A DNA stretch of 64,000 bases from CAZGOM01 sp964542875 (GTDB lineage Bacteria; Planctomycetota; Phycisphaerae; Phycisphaerales; Phycisphaeraceae), in NCBI GenBank assembly GCA_964542875.1, contig CAZIWA010000001.1, positions 50,780-114,779 on the forward strand, given 5' to 3'. Of the stretch, positions 7,579 through 15,935 are shown in pieces. The number at the start of each line of letters is the position of its first letter. The stretch's first letter is position 1. The position numbers were made by a program, and so were the translations under genes. Under the pieces are notes generated by a model. That model was given only the letters and a program-made list of their open reading frames with translations. It searched no databases and was not told where the DNA came from.

Positions 7579-9549
7579 ATGACTCAGAGTAACGTTTCGC
7601 CGTTTGTGCCGGTTTCCATGCCTGGGAAGGGTGTTTTCATCATCTGGAGCGCGCCGTTTGCACCAGCGGGGTTTGGGCTTGCGGCGCAGTATTTTCTGGG
7701 TGAATGGACGGCCAACGGGAAGAACGCAGACATCGGCGTGTGGGAGCCGGAGACGGGCAGGTGGCGGTCGATTTGCCTGCACGATACGGCCATCACGAAC
7801 CATTTGTTCGTGGACCCTTACCGCCCGAAGGTTTATCTCTCGACGGACCAGCATTTGAAGGAGATCGACCGGGAAACGCTGGAGGTGAAAACAATCGCCG
7901 AACTGCCCCGGCATTACACGGCGGACTTTGATGCCCAGGGCCGGATCTGGCTGATGCAGAGTCGATCACTGGTTTGCTACGACCCGCAGGACGGCAGCCT
8001 GACCAAGCATGAGAACGTGGTACCGGAGGAATTCTTTTTCCCCGCGGGGACGCATTCATGCAATGGGTTGGCGCCGGACGGGCGGGTGTGGTTTTTCCAG
8101 TTTCCCAAATCCGGCTTGAGCGTATACGACCCGGTGAAGCGCGAAACGCAGGTGGTGTGGCGGCCTGAAGACACGCCCGGGCGGGGCGTGGAGACGCCGG
8201 TGGTGATCGGCAATATCGTGTGGGCCGGCAGCCTGTGTTTTGACGCGACGACGCTTAAGCGGATCGAGCCGGCGTTTGAAACGGCCGGGCCGGAAGCGTA
8301 CCGGCTGATCATGCGTGGGCGGTGGGACCGGACGCCGACGAAGCACATCGACCATGCCGGGAAGGCGCTGGTGCGCAAAGGAAAGACGGTGGGGTGGCTG
8401 GAGGTGGCAACGGGCCGGTTTGAACTCATTGGAGAGGTGCCCGTAGTTTCACAAGGCCTTCGGACGCTGGAGCATCTGGGGGGTTCGCGATTCGTCACGG
8501 CGGACGGTCGGCAACTGTATGTCATTGATCTTCAAAAACAGAGCGTGGAGGCGATCCCGCTTGGTTTTACGCCTGAGTCCGTGCAGAGCATGTACCACTG
8601 GACGGTGGGGCCCGACGACTGCATCTACGGGTCCGGCATGAGCCACGACCTGTGGCGCGTGGGCAAGGATGGGAAGTCGCAGAACGTGGGGGACCCGGTG
8701 CAGCTTTATGGCGGGGAACTGCACGCGATGACCAATTACAAAGAGAAGCTGTTTATCGCGGCGTACACGGATGTGTGCATTTCGCGCGTGGACACCAGCC
8801 GGCCGCTGGGGAACTTCGGCGAAGCGCGGGAGAACAACCCGAGGCTGCTGCATGATTCGCGTCCCACGAGCCATTGGGGGCAGCATCGCCCGCGCGGAAT
8901 GGTGACGGGCGATGACGGGTACATCTATCTGGCGAGCTGTTCGGACTATTGCAAGCGGACCGAGGGCGCGCTTTACATCATCAACGGCGAGACGGAGGAG
9001 GTGGAGCAGGTGATCGATCCGCTGATCCCCGGTGAGCAGCTTTGGCCGCTGGCGGTGTTGAGCCATCGCAACGAACTGTACGGCGGGACTTCGGAGGGGA
9101 CGTTCGTGGTGTTTGACACCAAGACGCGGAAGATCAAGAAGACGCACAAGTTTGCGCCTCGCCCGGGCGTGGAAGACGGGAAGATGACCAGCGCGATGAT
9201 CAAGATCGGCGGCATCCGGTACATGGAAGCGGTGGGCGACCTGGTGGTGGGCAATCGCTTTGGCGGGATGTTCCCGATGTGGGTGTACAACGCGGCGACC
9301 GGCGAGATGCAAGAGCCGTTTGAACATCCACAGGGACGGCTTTTCGGGATGTGGAAGTGGAACAAGCGGGGATCGATGATCCTGCGGCTCAATGGATCGC
9401 TGTATGAGATGACGGCAGACCAGAAAGTCTCGCTGCTGTATCCCGAGCCGTTTCCCGGATTCATGATGTCGCAAGACTCGCAAGGCCGGTTGTATGTGGG
9501 GGATGCGACGACGGTTTATGTGGAGAAGGAGCCCTGGGTTGGCAGATGA
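7579..9549 (+). CDS. Predicted beta-propeller protein
   Basis: A 656-residue protein. The ATG at 7579 is chosen over the in-frame TTG at 7555 because CAAGGA lies seven bases before it. The sequence is a run of propeller-like blades: short beta motifs such as GVWEPETGRW, LFVDPYRPKVYLST, DFDAQGRIWLMQ, GLAPDGRVWFFQ, GDDGYIYLASCSD and SQDSQGRLYVGD recur through the chain, as in SMP-30/YVTN-like propellers. No signal peptide is evident. It lies 93 bp before the isochorismatase-like gene, in the same direction, and could be cotranscribed. Role unknown; a lactonase-like or ligand-binding function is speculation. Confidence 0.7.
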   Translation: MTQSNVSPFVPVSMPGKGVFIIWSAPFAPAGFGLAAQYFLGEWTANGKNADIGVWEPETGRWRSICLHDTAITNHLFVDPYRPKVYLSTDQHLKEIDRETLEVKTIAELPRHYTADFDAQGRIWLMQSRSLVCYDPQDGSLTKHENVVPEEFFFPAGTHSCNGLAPDGRVWFFQFPKSGLSVYDPVKRETQVVWRPEDTPGRGVETPVVIGNIVWAGSLCFDATTLKRIEPAFETAGPEAYRLIMRGRWDRTPTKHIDHAGKALVRKGKTVGWLEVATGRFELIGEVPVVSQGLRTLEHLGGSRFVTADGRQLYVIDLQKQSVEAIPLGFTPESVQSMYHWTVGPDDCIYGSGMSHDLWRVGKDGKSQNVGDPVQLYGGELHAMTNYKEKLFIAAYTDVCISRVDTSRPLGNFGEARENNPRLLHDSRPTSHWGQHRPRGMVTGDDGYIYLASCSDYCKRTEGALYIINGETEEVEQVIDPLIPGEQLWPLAVLSHRNELYGGTSEGTFVVFDTKTRKIKKTHKFAPRPGVEDGKMTSAMIKIGGIRYMEAVGDLVVGNRFGGMFPMWVYNAATGEMQEPFEHPQGRLFGMWKWNKRGSMILRLNGSLYEMTADQKVSLLYPEPFPGFMMSQDSQGRLYVGDATTVYVEKEPWVGR

Positions 9550-9642
9550 GTCGAGCTTTTACCTTGCCAACCCTCATGAACACCCGATACCCCGCGCCCC
9601 GATAGCCCGGGCGCATGGGACGATGATTACTCAGGAGACGAT

Positions 9643-10464
9643 ATGAAAGTTCTGGCGCACTATTACCAGCAGTTTGATGCGGACTATTCACTGGATGTGC
9701 CCGCAGAGGGTTTTGGAGGGTGGAAGTCCGGCGAGGTGGAGGTGTCGGATAAAAACACGGCGCTGGTGGTGATGCACGCATGGGATGTGGGCCCGTACTC
9801 GGATTGCCCTGGGCTGTGGAAGCACGTGGAGTACACGCCGCGGGCGAACCGGATCGTGAGCGAGGTGCTGCCGGGGATCATTGCGGCGGCCAGGAAGAGT
9901 GGCATGCCGCTGATCCACGTGGTGGGGTTTGGGGAGTACTTCCAGCATCTGCCGGGGTACAAGCGGGCGGTGGAAGTGGCGGGACAGCCACCTGCGCCGC
10001 GAGAGCACATGTCACGGTATGTGAAGGCCGATGAAACAATGCTGGCGCTGAGGGAATTCCGCGCGGCGAATGTGGCGATCGGCAAGCACAACGAAGCTGA
10101 CTTGAAAAAGCGGACGCATAGGACGGACTTTCCCGAACAAGCACGCCCACTGGATGGTGAATTCGTGTGCGAGACGACGCATCAGCTTTTTAAGGTGTGC
10201 GCGCACCTGCAGGTGAACCATTTGATCTACACGGGCTTTGCGATCAACTGGTGCATTTTGATGGAGCAGGGCGGGATGTTTGACATGAGCCGGCGCGGTG
10301 TGATGTGTTCAGCCGTGCGCGATGCGGTGACGGCGGTGGAGAACAAGGAAACCGCCCGGCGGGAACTCAACAAGGAAGAAGCGCTGTGGCGCGTGGCGAT
10401 GCGGTATGGGTTTGTGTTTGAGTCGAAGGATTTGGTGAAGGGGATGGGGGAGCGCGCGCAGTGA
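9643..10464 (+). CDS. Isochorismatase-like cysteine hydrolase
   Basis: A 273-residue protein of the isochorismatase-like alpha/beta/alpha hydrolase superfamily, with AGGAGA nine bases before ATG. The nucleophile segment is clear (IYTGFAINWCILM, cysteine in the expected place), followed by the family-typical RRGVMCSAVRDAV. At the first strand, where family members usually have a catalytic Asp in a VxDMQ-like motif, this one reads ALVVMHAWDVGP, so the Asp is replaced by His or shifted to the D of AWD. It follows the beta-propeller gene. Substrate unknown; activity may differ from classic amidohydrolases. Confidence 0.8.
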   Translation: MKVLAHYYQQFDADYSLDVPAEGFGGWKSGEVEVSDKNTALVVMHAWDVGPYSDCPGLWKHVEYTPRANRIVSEVLPGIIAAARKSGMPLIHVVGFGEYFQHLPGYKRAVEVAGQPPAPREHMSRYVKADETMLALREFRAANVAIGKHNEADLKKRTHRTDFPEQARPLDGEFVCETTHQLFKVCAHLQVNHLIYTGFAINWCILMEQGGMFDMSRRGVMCSAVRDAVTAVENKETARRELNKEEALWRVAMRYGFVFESKDLVKGMGERAQ

Positions 10465-10532
10465 GTGTGTAAGGGGTTCCAATGCCAGAGCCGCCCCTAT
10501 GAGAGAGGGACTTGGCTGGTGGGTTCTGGCTT

Positions 10533-10589
10533 TTTTGGGCTTGTGGCCGGAGTGGTGGGCCTCGAGGACTCGGCCGAACCCTACAAGAG
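10533..10589. repeat. Dispersed intergenic repeat, GGTGGGCCTCGA family
   Basis: GTGGTGGGCCTCGAGGACTC followed by GGC and ACCCTAC is closely matched at 51481-51538 (GATGGTGGGCCTCGAAGACT, then CGGCTCACCCTAC). Both copies are between genes and contain a GTGGGCC/GGC-type partial palindrome. Confidence 0.6.
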
Positions 10590-10592
10590 TCG

Positions 10593-11351
10593 TTAGGGGA
10601 CGGAGATGGCGACCCAATCCCAACCCGGGAAGGTGCGGTCGTCAGTCCAGAAGAGATTATTGCGCTCGGTGGGGGCGAGGGCTTCGACGTGGCCGTCGAC
10701 AAAGCCGATGTTCACCTTGCCGATGTGATGACGGGGGCGCTGCTGGCCGAAGCTGCCATCGGGGAGACCGGCGGTGAGGTGGTTAAAGCCGGTAAGGTTG
10801 TAAAGAATGCCGTCGGCGTGCAGAACGATGGCGCTGGGGGGCTTGATGCGGATTTGATTCAACGTGCGGCGGCGGGCCCAGGTGATTTTGGCCGTCGTGC
10901 TGGTTTGGTCTGGGTCAGCGTTGGAGGCCATGAGGTGGAGATTGCGGCCGTAGTGGCCGGCATAGTCGTAGCCGGGGGTGTCCACCCGGAGGGCGGTCTG
11001 GGGACAGCGGAAGGTGGGGATGACGAGCTCAACTCGGGTTTTGATGGTGGAGGCTGCGCCGGCGGGGTAGGGGTGTTGGAGGTAGCCCAGGTACTCGGCA
11101 ATATCACCCATCCACTGTGCGCCCAGGGAGCCGCCCCAGGGGTAGGCGGTATCGCGTTCGTTCATGCAGTAGTTCACCAGGCCGATGCCGATCTGGCGCT
11201 GGTTGTTGGAGCATTGAAGTTTTCGAGCGGTGGTGCGGGATGCTTCCAGGGAGGGAAGAAGGACGGCAAGCAACACCGTGACGATGGAGATGACGACCAG
11301 GAGTTCAACGAGCGTGAAGGCATTTAGGCGAGAGGACCGAAGGTGCGACAT
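10593..11351 (-). CDS. Type IV prepilin-like / type II pseudopilin-like protein
   Basis: A 252-residue protein with a prepilin leader: short charged N-terminus, then NA|FTLVELLVVISIV and a hydrophobic helix continuing to VLLAVLLPSLEASR. A prepilin peptidase would cleave before F12; Ala replaces the usual Gly at -1. The body has CSNNQRQIGIGLVNYC and the C-terminal GKVNIGFVDGHVEAL, the DGHV motif common in planctomycete prepilin-like proteins. Such proteins occur in many copies in these genomes, usually without adjacent secretion genes, as here. Likely exported and membrane-tethered; exact role unknown. Confidence 0.88.
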   Translation of the reverse strand: MSHLRSSRLNAFTLVELLVVISIVTVLLAVLLPSLEASRTTARKLQCSNNQRQIGIGLVNYCMNERDTAYPWGGSLGAQWMGDIAEYLGYLQHPYPAGAASTIKTRVELVIPTFRCPQTALRVDTPGYDYAGHYGRNLHLMASNADPDQTSTTAKITWARRRTLNQIRIKPPSAIVLHADGILYNLTGFNHLTAGLPDGSFGQQRPRHHIGKVNIGFVDGHVEALAPTERNNLFWTDDRTFPGWDWVAISVP

Positions 11352-11530
11352 GGAAACCTCGATATTAAAGGACCAACCCCCGAAAAACCGTGAAATGAAG
11401 GAACCGCGTTCAATCTATTTTATGAGGATCGATCTGAATACTTCAGATAAGCGGCCGGTCGGTGTTTGGTCGGATAAGTCGAGGATGATCCGAACAATTT
11501 GCGAAAAAACGGAAAGTTAAAGGGGGTTAT

Positions 11531-11580
11531 CAGCCGATATTGATGACGGAGGCCGGTCGTCAATGATCGGCTGCTTATTT
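11531..11580 (+). promoter_or_regulatory. Hairpin in mraY leader
   Basis: CAGCCGAT (11531-11538) and ATCGGCTG (11566-11573) form a perfect 8-bp stem, with further pairing between ATTGATGACG and CGTCAAT inside, and a T-rich tail (CTTATTTT). It lies about 60 bases before the mraY ATG with no plus-strand gene upstream to terminate. It could be a leader attenuator or part of a binding site. The rest of the 11352-11640 spacer shows nothing clear. Confidence 0.35.
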
Positions 11581-11640
11581 TGGGTGTCCCACCCTTCGCG
11601 CGACGGGGGGGACCCCGAAGACAACGGACTGTCTTCACCC

Positions 11641-12918
11641 ATGATTCCCTGGCTCATTAATTCCTGGCTGGTCGATACCGGGCTTTACCGGTTCTTTCGG
11701 GTGTTTGCGTACGCCGAGTTCCGGACGATCCTGGCGGCTTTTTTAAGCTTCTGGACGGTGATCGTCCTGGGGCCGATGGTGATTCGGTACCTGACGCGGA
11801 AAAAAGTCGGCGACCAGGCGACGTTCAACGATGCTACGCTCGATGAAATGCTCAAGGACAAGAAAAACACCCCCACCATGGGCGGTGTGCTTATTTTGTC
11901 CGCGATTGGCCTCAGCACGGTGCTGCTGGCGGACATGCGGCCCGGCGAAGGCTTTTACGTTTACATGGCGCTGGTGGTGATGGTGTGGCTGGGCGCGCTG
12001 GGGGCGATCGACGACTATTTGAAGCTGACGCGCAAGACGCGCGAGGAAAAAGAAGCCGCTGCCCTGCAGGTGCACCTGGACAGGGGAGAGCACCTGCTGC
12101 CTCAACCCAACCCCAGAGGAGGCGGACGCGACGGTTTGTTTGCCTGGGAAAAGTTTGTGCTGCAGATCGGCCTGGGGGTGGTGATCAGCATTTTCATCTA
12201 TCACCACGGCGCTTCCAAGGAAGCGATGGATGTGTACCACATCAACAGCATGAGCCACTGCCTGAACATGCCTTTTGTGAAGACATGGGAGTGGTCGGCG
12301 GCGCTGGGTTGGATTCCTTCCAGCTCGCTGGTGATCATCCCGCTTTGGCTTTTCGTGATCCTGGGCGTGGTGGTGATGACCGGGTCATCCAACGCGGTGA
12401 ACCTGACGGACGGCCTGGATGGGCTGGCCGGCGGGACGATGTGCATCGTGGCCTTCGCCATCGCCGTGCTGGCTTTGCTGGCGGGGTGGCAGGACGGGCA
12501 GGTGGCCAAGTATCTGCTGATTCCCTACATCCGAAATGCGGATGAACTGGCGATCGTGGCGGGGGCGATGTTCGGCGCGTCGCTGGGATTCCTCTGGTAC
12601 AACTGCTCGATTGCGAGCATTTTCATGGGGGATACCGGGTCGCTGCCGCTGGGCGGGCTGATCGGGTACATCGCCTTTGTGATCCGGCAGGAATTGCTCC
12701 TGTTTGTGATCGGCGGGATCTTCGTGATCGAAGCGGTGAGCGTGATCATGCAGGTGGGGTACTTCAAGTACAGCGGGGGTAAGCGCATCTTCAAGATGGC
12801 GCCGATCCACCACCACTTTCAAAAGTCCGGCTGGGTGGAGCAGAAGATCGTGGTGCGGTTCTGGATTATTTCGATCGTGCTGGTGATGGTGACGCTGCTG
12901 ACGCTGAGGCTGAGGTGA
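11641..12918 (+). CDS. mraY: Phospho-N-acetylmuramoyl-pentapeptide-transferase
   Basis: Inner-membrane enzyme that joins UDP-MurNAc-pentapeptide to undecaprenyl phosphate, making lipid I for peptidoglycan. The 425-residue chain has about ten membrane helices. Signature motifs are intact: D124-D125 in GAIDDYLK, SSNAVNLTDGLDGLAGG at ~249-265, FMGDTGSLPLGG and APIHHHFQKSGW. The ATG at 11641 is chosen because MIPWLI starts the usual N-terminal helix; the frame is open further upstream. It is longer than the usual ~360 residues, partly through a ~25-residue hydrophilic insert near 135-165. No mur/fts genes are adjacent, unlike the usual dcw cluster. Confidence 0.96.
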   Translation: MIPWLINSWLVDTGLYRFFRVFAYAEFRTILAAFLSFWTVIVLGPMVIRYLTRKKVGDQATFNDATLDEMLKDKKNTPTMGGVLILSAIGLSTVLLADMRPGEGFYVYMALVVMVWLGALGAIDDYLKLTRKTREEKEAAALQVHLDRGEHLLPQPNPRGGGRDGLFAWEKFVLQIGLGVVISIFIYHHGASKEAMDVYHINSMSHCLNMPFVKTWEWSAALGWIPSSSLVIIPLWLFVILGVVVMTGSSNAVNLTDGLDGLAGGTMCIVAFAIAVLALLAGWQDGQVAKYLLIPYIRNADELAIVAGAMFGASLGFLWYNCSIASIFMGDTGSLPLGGLIGYIAFVIRQELLLFVIGGIFVIEAVSVIMQVGYFKYSGGKRIFKMAPIHHHFQKSGWVEQKIVVRFWIISIVLVMVTLLTLRLR

Positions 12919-13050
12919 TTAGGAAGGGTCTGGGGTCTAGGGGCTGGGGTCTGGTCAGAAAAAGCCGAATAAAAACGAAAGACACCGGACGTAGGCCATT
13001 GGTGTCTGTTTTCTTTGATTAGCCTCAGACCCCAGATCCTTCCTTAATCA
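12917..13050. terminator. Bidirectional terminator within a long inverted repeat between convergent genes
   Basis: Outer arms GATTAGGAAGGGTCTGGGGT (from 12917) and its near-complement CAGACCCCAGATCCTTCCTT (from 13026) flank an inner hairpin, AGACACC (12980-12986)/GGTGTCT (13001-13007), followed by GTTTTCTTT. It separates mraY from the convergent HAD gene. The outer arms belong to the dispersed GGTCTGGGGTCTAGG repeat family. Confidence 0.7.
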
Positions 13051-13920
13051 CCATTCCCCGGCGAGGATTTTGTCGAGGGCGTGGGCGACGCCGTTTTCCT
13101 TGTTGGAGAGGGTGTGTTGCTTGGCGACGGCTTTGGATTCGGGGACGGCGTTGGCCATGGCGATGGAGAGGCCTGCGTTTTTGAGCATGACGACGTCGTT
13201 GATTTCATCGCCGATGGCGGCGATCTGGTCGATGGGGATGTTGTGGGTTTGGGCGAGCCATTGGATGCCGCGCCATTTATCGACGCCGGAGTTGAAGATT
13301 TCCAGCACGTGCATGGTGTCTGGATCATCGGGCTGCTGGACGCCGGCGAAGGATTGGAAGGAGATGCGGCCGTCAAAGCGGGGGGTGAGGGAGGCGGCGA
13401 TGATGCGCATGCGCGGGGTGGTGGTGACGACGCCGATGCGCAGCGTGTGGGTGAGCCATTCTGGGGTGATGGGGTTCTGGATGTGGATGCGTACGTCGGT
13501 GTGCTCAAACCACCAGCGGCTGTTGGCGGAGAGCTTGCCTTTGCCGGTGATGAGGTAGTCGTGCTTGGCGCGGTTGGCGTCGCGGAAGACGAGGATGGCT
13601 TCGGGGCCGTGGTAGAGGTGTTCGACAAGGTCGCTGGCGAGGGTGGACTGCATGTCGGCGGAGTTCATGGTGGAGCCATCGGTGAGGCGGGTGACGATGG
13701 CGCCGCCGACGAAGATGCCGGTGTCGTGGTCGTCCCGACCGGCGGCTTTGAGCTGGGCGATGGGGCCGCGGGCTTCGGCCCAGGAGCGTCCGGTGCAGGG
13801 AACGATGAGGGCACCGGTGGCGCGCGCGCGTGCGACCGCTTCGAGGTTTTCTTTGGAGATGCGGCCGTGGTGGTCCAGAAGGGTGCCGTCAAGATCAATG
13901 GCGATGAGCCGGTATTTCAT
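13048..13920 (-). CDS. HAD-superfamily hydrolase, Cof type
   Basis: A 290-residue phosphatase of the haloacid dehalogenase superfamily, Cof/IIB subgroup. Motif I is DLDGTLLD (residues 9-16, nucleophile D9), the threonine motif is in VPCTGRSW, and motif IV is GDEINDVVMLKNAG near residue 240 followed by MANAVPESK. The middle holds the large C2 cap typical of sugar-phosphate or nucleotide phosphatases. The substrate is not predictable. It is convergent with mraY. Confidence 0.92.
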   Translation of the reverse strand: MKYRLIAIDLDGTLLDHHGRISKENLEAVARARATGALIVPCTGRSWAEARGPIAQLKAAGRDDHDTGIFVGGAIVTRLTDGSTMNSADMQSTLASDLVEHLYHGPEAILVFRDANRAKHDYLITGKGKLSANSRWWFEHTDVRIHIQNPITPEWLTHTLRIGVVTTTPRMRIIAASLTPRFDGRISFQSFAGVQQPDDPDTMHVLEIFNSGVDKWRGIQWLAQTHNIPIDQIAAIGDEINDVVMLKNAGLSIAMANAVPESKAVAKQHTLSNKENGVAHALDKILAGEW

Positions 13921-14021
13921 GGGGGTAGTTTAAGAAGTCGTGTGTTCCGTGTCCTGCGTCCTGTGTCCTGTGTCGGGGTCAAGAATTAAGAGTCGGATGT
14001 TTAGAGGGGAGGAGGTAGGAG

Positions 14022-14867
14022 TTATTTGGCGGACCAGCGGAGGGTGGTAGGGCTCATGCCGGTGAGCTTGCGGAATTGCTTGTTGAAGTGGTGGGCATCG
14101 GGGAGGCCGACGTCTGCGCCGATGCGGCGGACGGGGAGATGGGTGTTGATGAGCAGGTCGCGTGCCTGCTGGATGCGGCGGGTGAGGATGTAACGGGGGA
14201 TGGTGAGGCCGAAACGGTCGCGGAATTTGCGGGCGAGGTAGTTCTGGCTGAGCTGGGATTCTTTGGAAATTTGAGCGAGGGTGATGGGCCGGGAGAGGTT
14301 TTGGTTGATGAACTGGGCGGCCTTGTCCAAGGCGAGCTCCAGCCGGGCGTGGCTTGGGGTGCCGGTCTGACGGGGCAGGAGGGCGAGCCAGAGAAGGAAT
14401 TCCTGCATGGCGGCGCTGCCGGCGTGTGCGGCGATGGGCTCCTTGTTGGACATGGCGTGGAGCCGGGCGATCCACATGAGTTTTTGCTGGGCCATTTCCC
14501 GCCAGGGGCCAAGGGGGATGTGAAGGGGGAGAGCGACGCATTGGTCCGGCGGGGTGGGGAGGGATTCAAAATGAAGGCAGTAGTGATGGCCTGGCTGGGG
14601 AAGGTGATAGGAAGTGATGAGCCCCGCGGGGGAGAGGGTCAGGTCTCCGGGAGCGAGGGTGATGAGCTCTCCGGCGAGGCGGATCTGGCCGTGGTAGTCG
14701 TAGATGTGGAGGGAGTGGAAGCGCCAGTCGCGGCTGCCGTAGGTTTGAGCGAAGTTCTGGTCGGCCAGGGGGAACCGACCGGCGGTGCGGACGCCGGGGA
14801 GGGCTTTAAAGGGCCAGAGCAGGGTGGGTTGGGTTTCGCCGGTCATTGTTGAATTAATACCAATCAT
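14022..14867 (-). CDS. AraC-family transcriptional regulator
   Basis: A 281-residue regulator. The N-terminal half is a cupin-like sensing domain (LHIYDYHGQIRLAGEL, LAPGDLTLSPAGLIT). The C-terminal ~100 residues carry the two AraC HTHs: ITLAQISKESQLSQNYLARK and LPVRRIGADVGLPDAHHFNK, ending KLTGMSPTTLRW. A second ATG at 14846 is an equally possible start; neither has a clear ribosome site. It is divergent from the PhyH gene at 14971 and likely regulates it. Confidence 0.92.
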   Translation of the reverse strand: MIGINSTMTGETQPTLLWPFKALPGVRTAGRFPLADQNFAQTYGSRDWRFHSLHIYDYHGQIRLAGELITLAPGDLTLSPAGLITSYHLPQPGHHYCLHFESLPTPPDQCVALPLHIPLGPWREMAQQKLMWIARLHAMSNKEPIAAHAGSAAMQEFLLWLALLPRQTGTPSHARLELALDKAAQFINQNLSRPITLAQISKESQLSQNYLARKFRDRFGLTIPRYILTRRIQQARDLLINTHLPVRRIGADVGLPDAHHFNKQFRKLTGMSPTTLRWSAK

Positions 14868-14970
14868 TGATTGATTGTTCCAATTGTATACGCGGGATTA
14901 AGGGATATTCTATTTGTTATCAGGCCGATTTATAACCAACGCAAAGGCGTGCAGGATCAAAGGCTCAACC
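14868..14970. promoter_or_regulatory. Control region of second AraC/PhyH pair
   Basis: This AT-rich 103-bp spacer contains repeated CAATCATTGATTGATTG-type sequence just before the AraC start (14862-14875) and an imperfect inverted pair, TTGTTAT/ATAACCAA, around 14917-14938. These are candidates for regulator sites and overlapping promoters. Confidence 0.35.
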
Positions 14971-15765
14971 ATGCTGACCAACGAACAGGTTCGGTTCTAT
15001 CAAGACAATGGATATCTGCTGGCTTCGGGGATTTTTTCCGTCAAGCAGCTTGATGAGCTGGAGGCGTCTTTTGACGGCATCATCGAGCGGCGGCTGCAAC
15101 GGCGGATCGGGCTGGACGCCACCTGGGGCGGGGACGCCTGGAAAAAGAAATACGGCGCGACGGACACCGTGGTGCTGCACACGCACGATGTCCAGGCGTT
15201 TGACGCGGCGTGGACCAGGGCGCTGGTTCATGAAACGTTTACCCAATGCCTCAGCGAAGTGATGGGCACGCCCAATGTGCAACTGCACCATACGAAGCTG
15301 TTTCAAAAGCCGCGGGAGAAGGGATCGCCGTTTCCGATGCACCAGGACATTCCATACTTTCCGCATGCGAGGCACACGATGACGGCAGCAGTGATCCATC
15401 TGACGGATGCGACGCCGGAGATGGGATGCATTGCGGTGTACCCCGGGAGCCACAAGCTGGATCAATTGCCGACATGGGAGAACAACCATCTGGACCCGGC
15501 GCTATACCCGCTGGAGAAGGCGACGCTGTGCCCGGCCAAGCGCGGGGATGTGCTGTTTTTCAACTACAAGACGATTCACGGGTCGGGGATCAACTCTTCG
15601 GCCTTCACACGCAAGACGGTGCTGGTGCAGGTGCGCGACCCGGAAGACAAGCCGACGATCGAGGCGCACCGGTCGCACGCGCAGGGATTGATGCTTAGGG
15701 GGATTGATCCGCTGTCTGAGGTGGTGCTGCCCAAGAGCGCGGAGGGCGCGCTGGCGCGGCATTGA
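14971..15765 (+). CDS. Phytanoyl-CoA dioxygenase (PhyH) family protein
   Basis: A 264-residue Fe(II)/2-oxoglutarate oxygenase. The start is placed at ATG 14971 because MLTNEQVRFYQDNGYLLASG is the standard PhyH N-terminus; the frame stays open to 14914. Iron ligands are H124-x-D126 (FPMHQDIPYF) and H203 (KTIHGSGIN); R214 is the likely 2-oxoglutarate ligand. YPGSHKL and KRGDVLFFN are typical of the family. It is divergent from an AraC regulator and followed by a strong terminator. Substrate unknown. Confidence 0.92.
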   Translation: MLTNEQVRFYQDNGYLLASGIFSVKQLDELEASFDGIIERRLQRRIGLDATWGGDAWKKKYGATDTVVLHTHDVQAFDAAWTRALVHETFTQCLSEVMGTPNVQLHHTKLFQKPREKGSPFPMHQDIPYFPHARHTMTAAVIHLTDATPEMGCIAVYPGSHKLDQLPTWENNHLDPALYPLEKATLCPAKRGDVLFFNYKTIHGSGINSSAFTRKTVLVQVRDPEDKPTIEAHRSHAQGLMLRGIDPLSEVVLPKSAEGALARH

Positions 15766-15786
15766 GAGGTTGATTGAAGCGATTTT

Positions 15787-15826
15787 CATGTGGCCCCGTG
15801 CGTTGCGCGGGGCCACATGTCGTTTT
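15787..15826 (+). terminator. Rho-independent terminator after second PhyH gene
   Basis: CATGTGGCCCC (15787-15797) pairs perfectly with GGGGCCACATG (15809-15819), and the enclosed bases extend the stem. TCGTTTT follows. It lies 22 bp after the PhyH stop. Confidence 0.8.
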
Positions 15827-15935
15827 GAGGAGGAGTTTGTGAACGGCATGGGGTTTTCACCGATGGCCCCAGAGGCTGGATTGTCTACAGTCAAAGTTGC
15901 CTGGCTTGGCCATGGTCAATGGAGGAAATGTTGTC

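Noticed and set aside
7468..7914. N-terminal extension of the small lipoprotein gene
   Set aside because: The frame is open to 7914, but the extension lies antisense to the start of the beta-propeller gene and would bury the lipoprotein signal.
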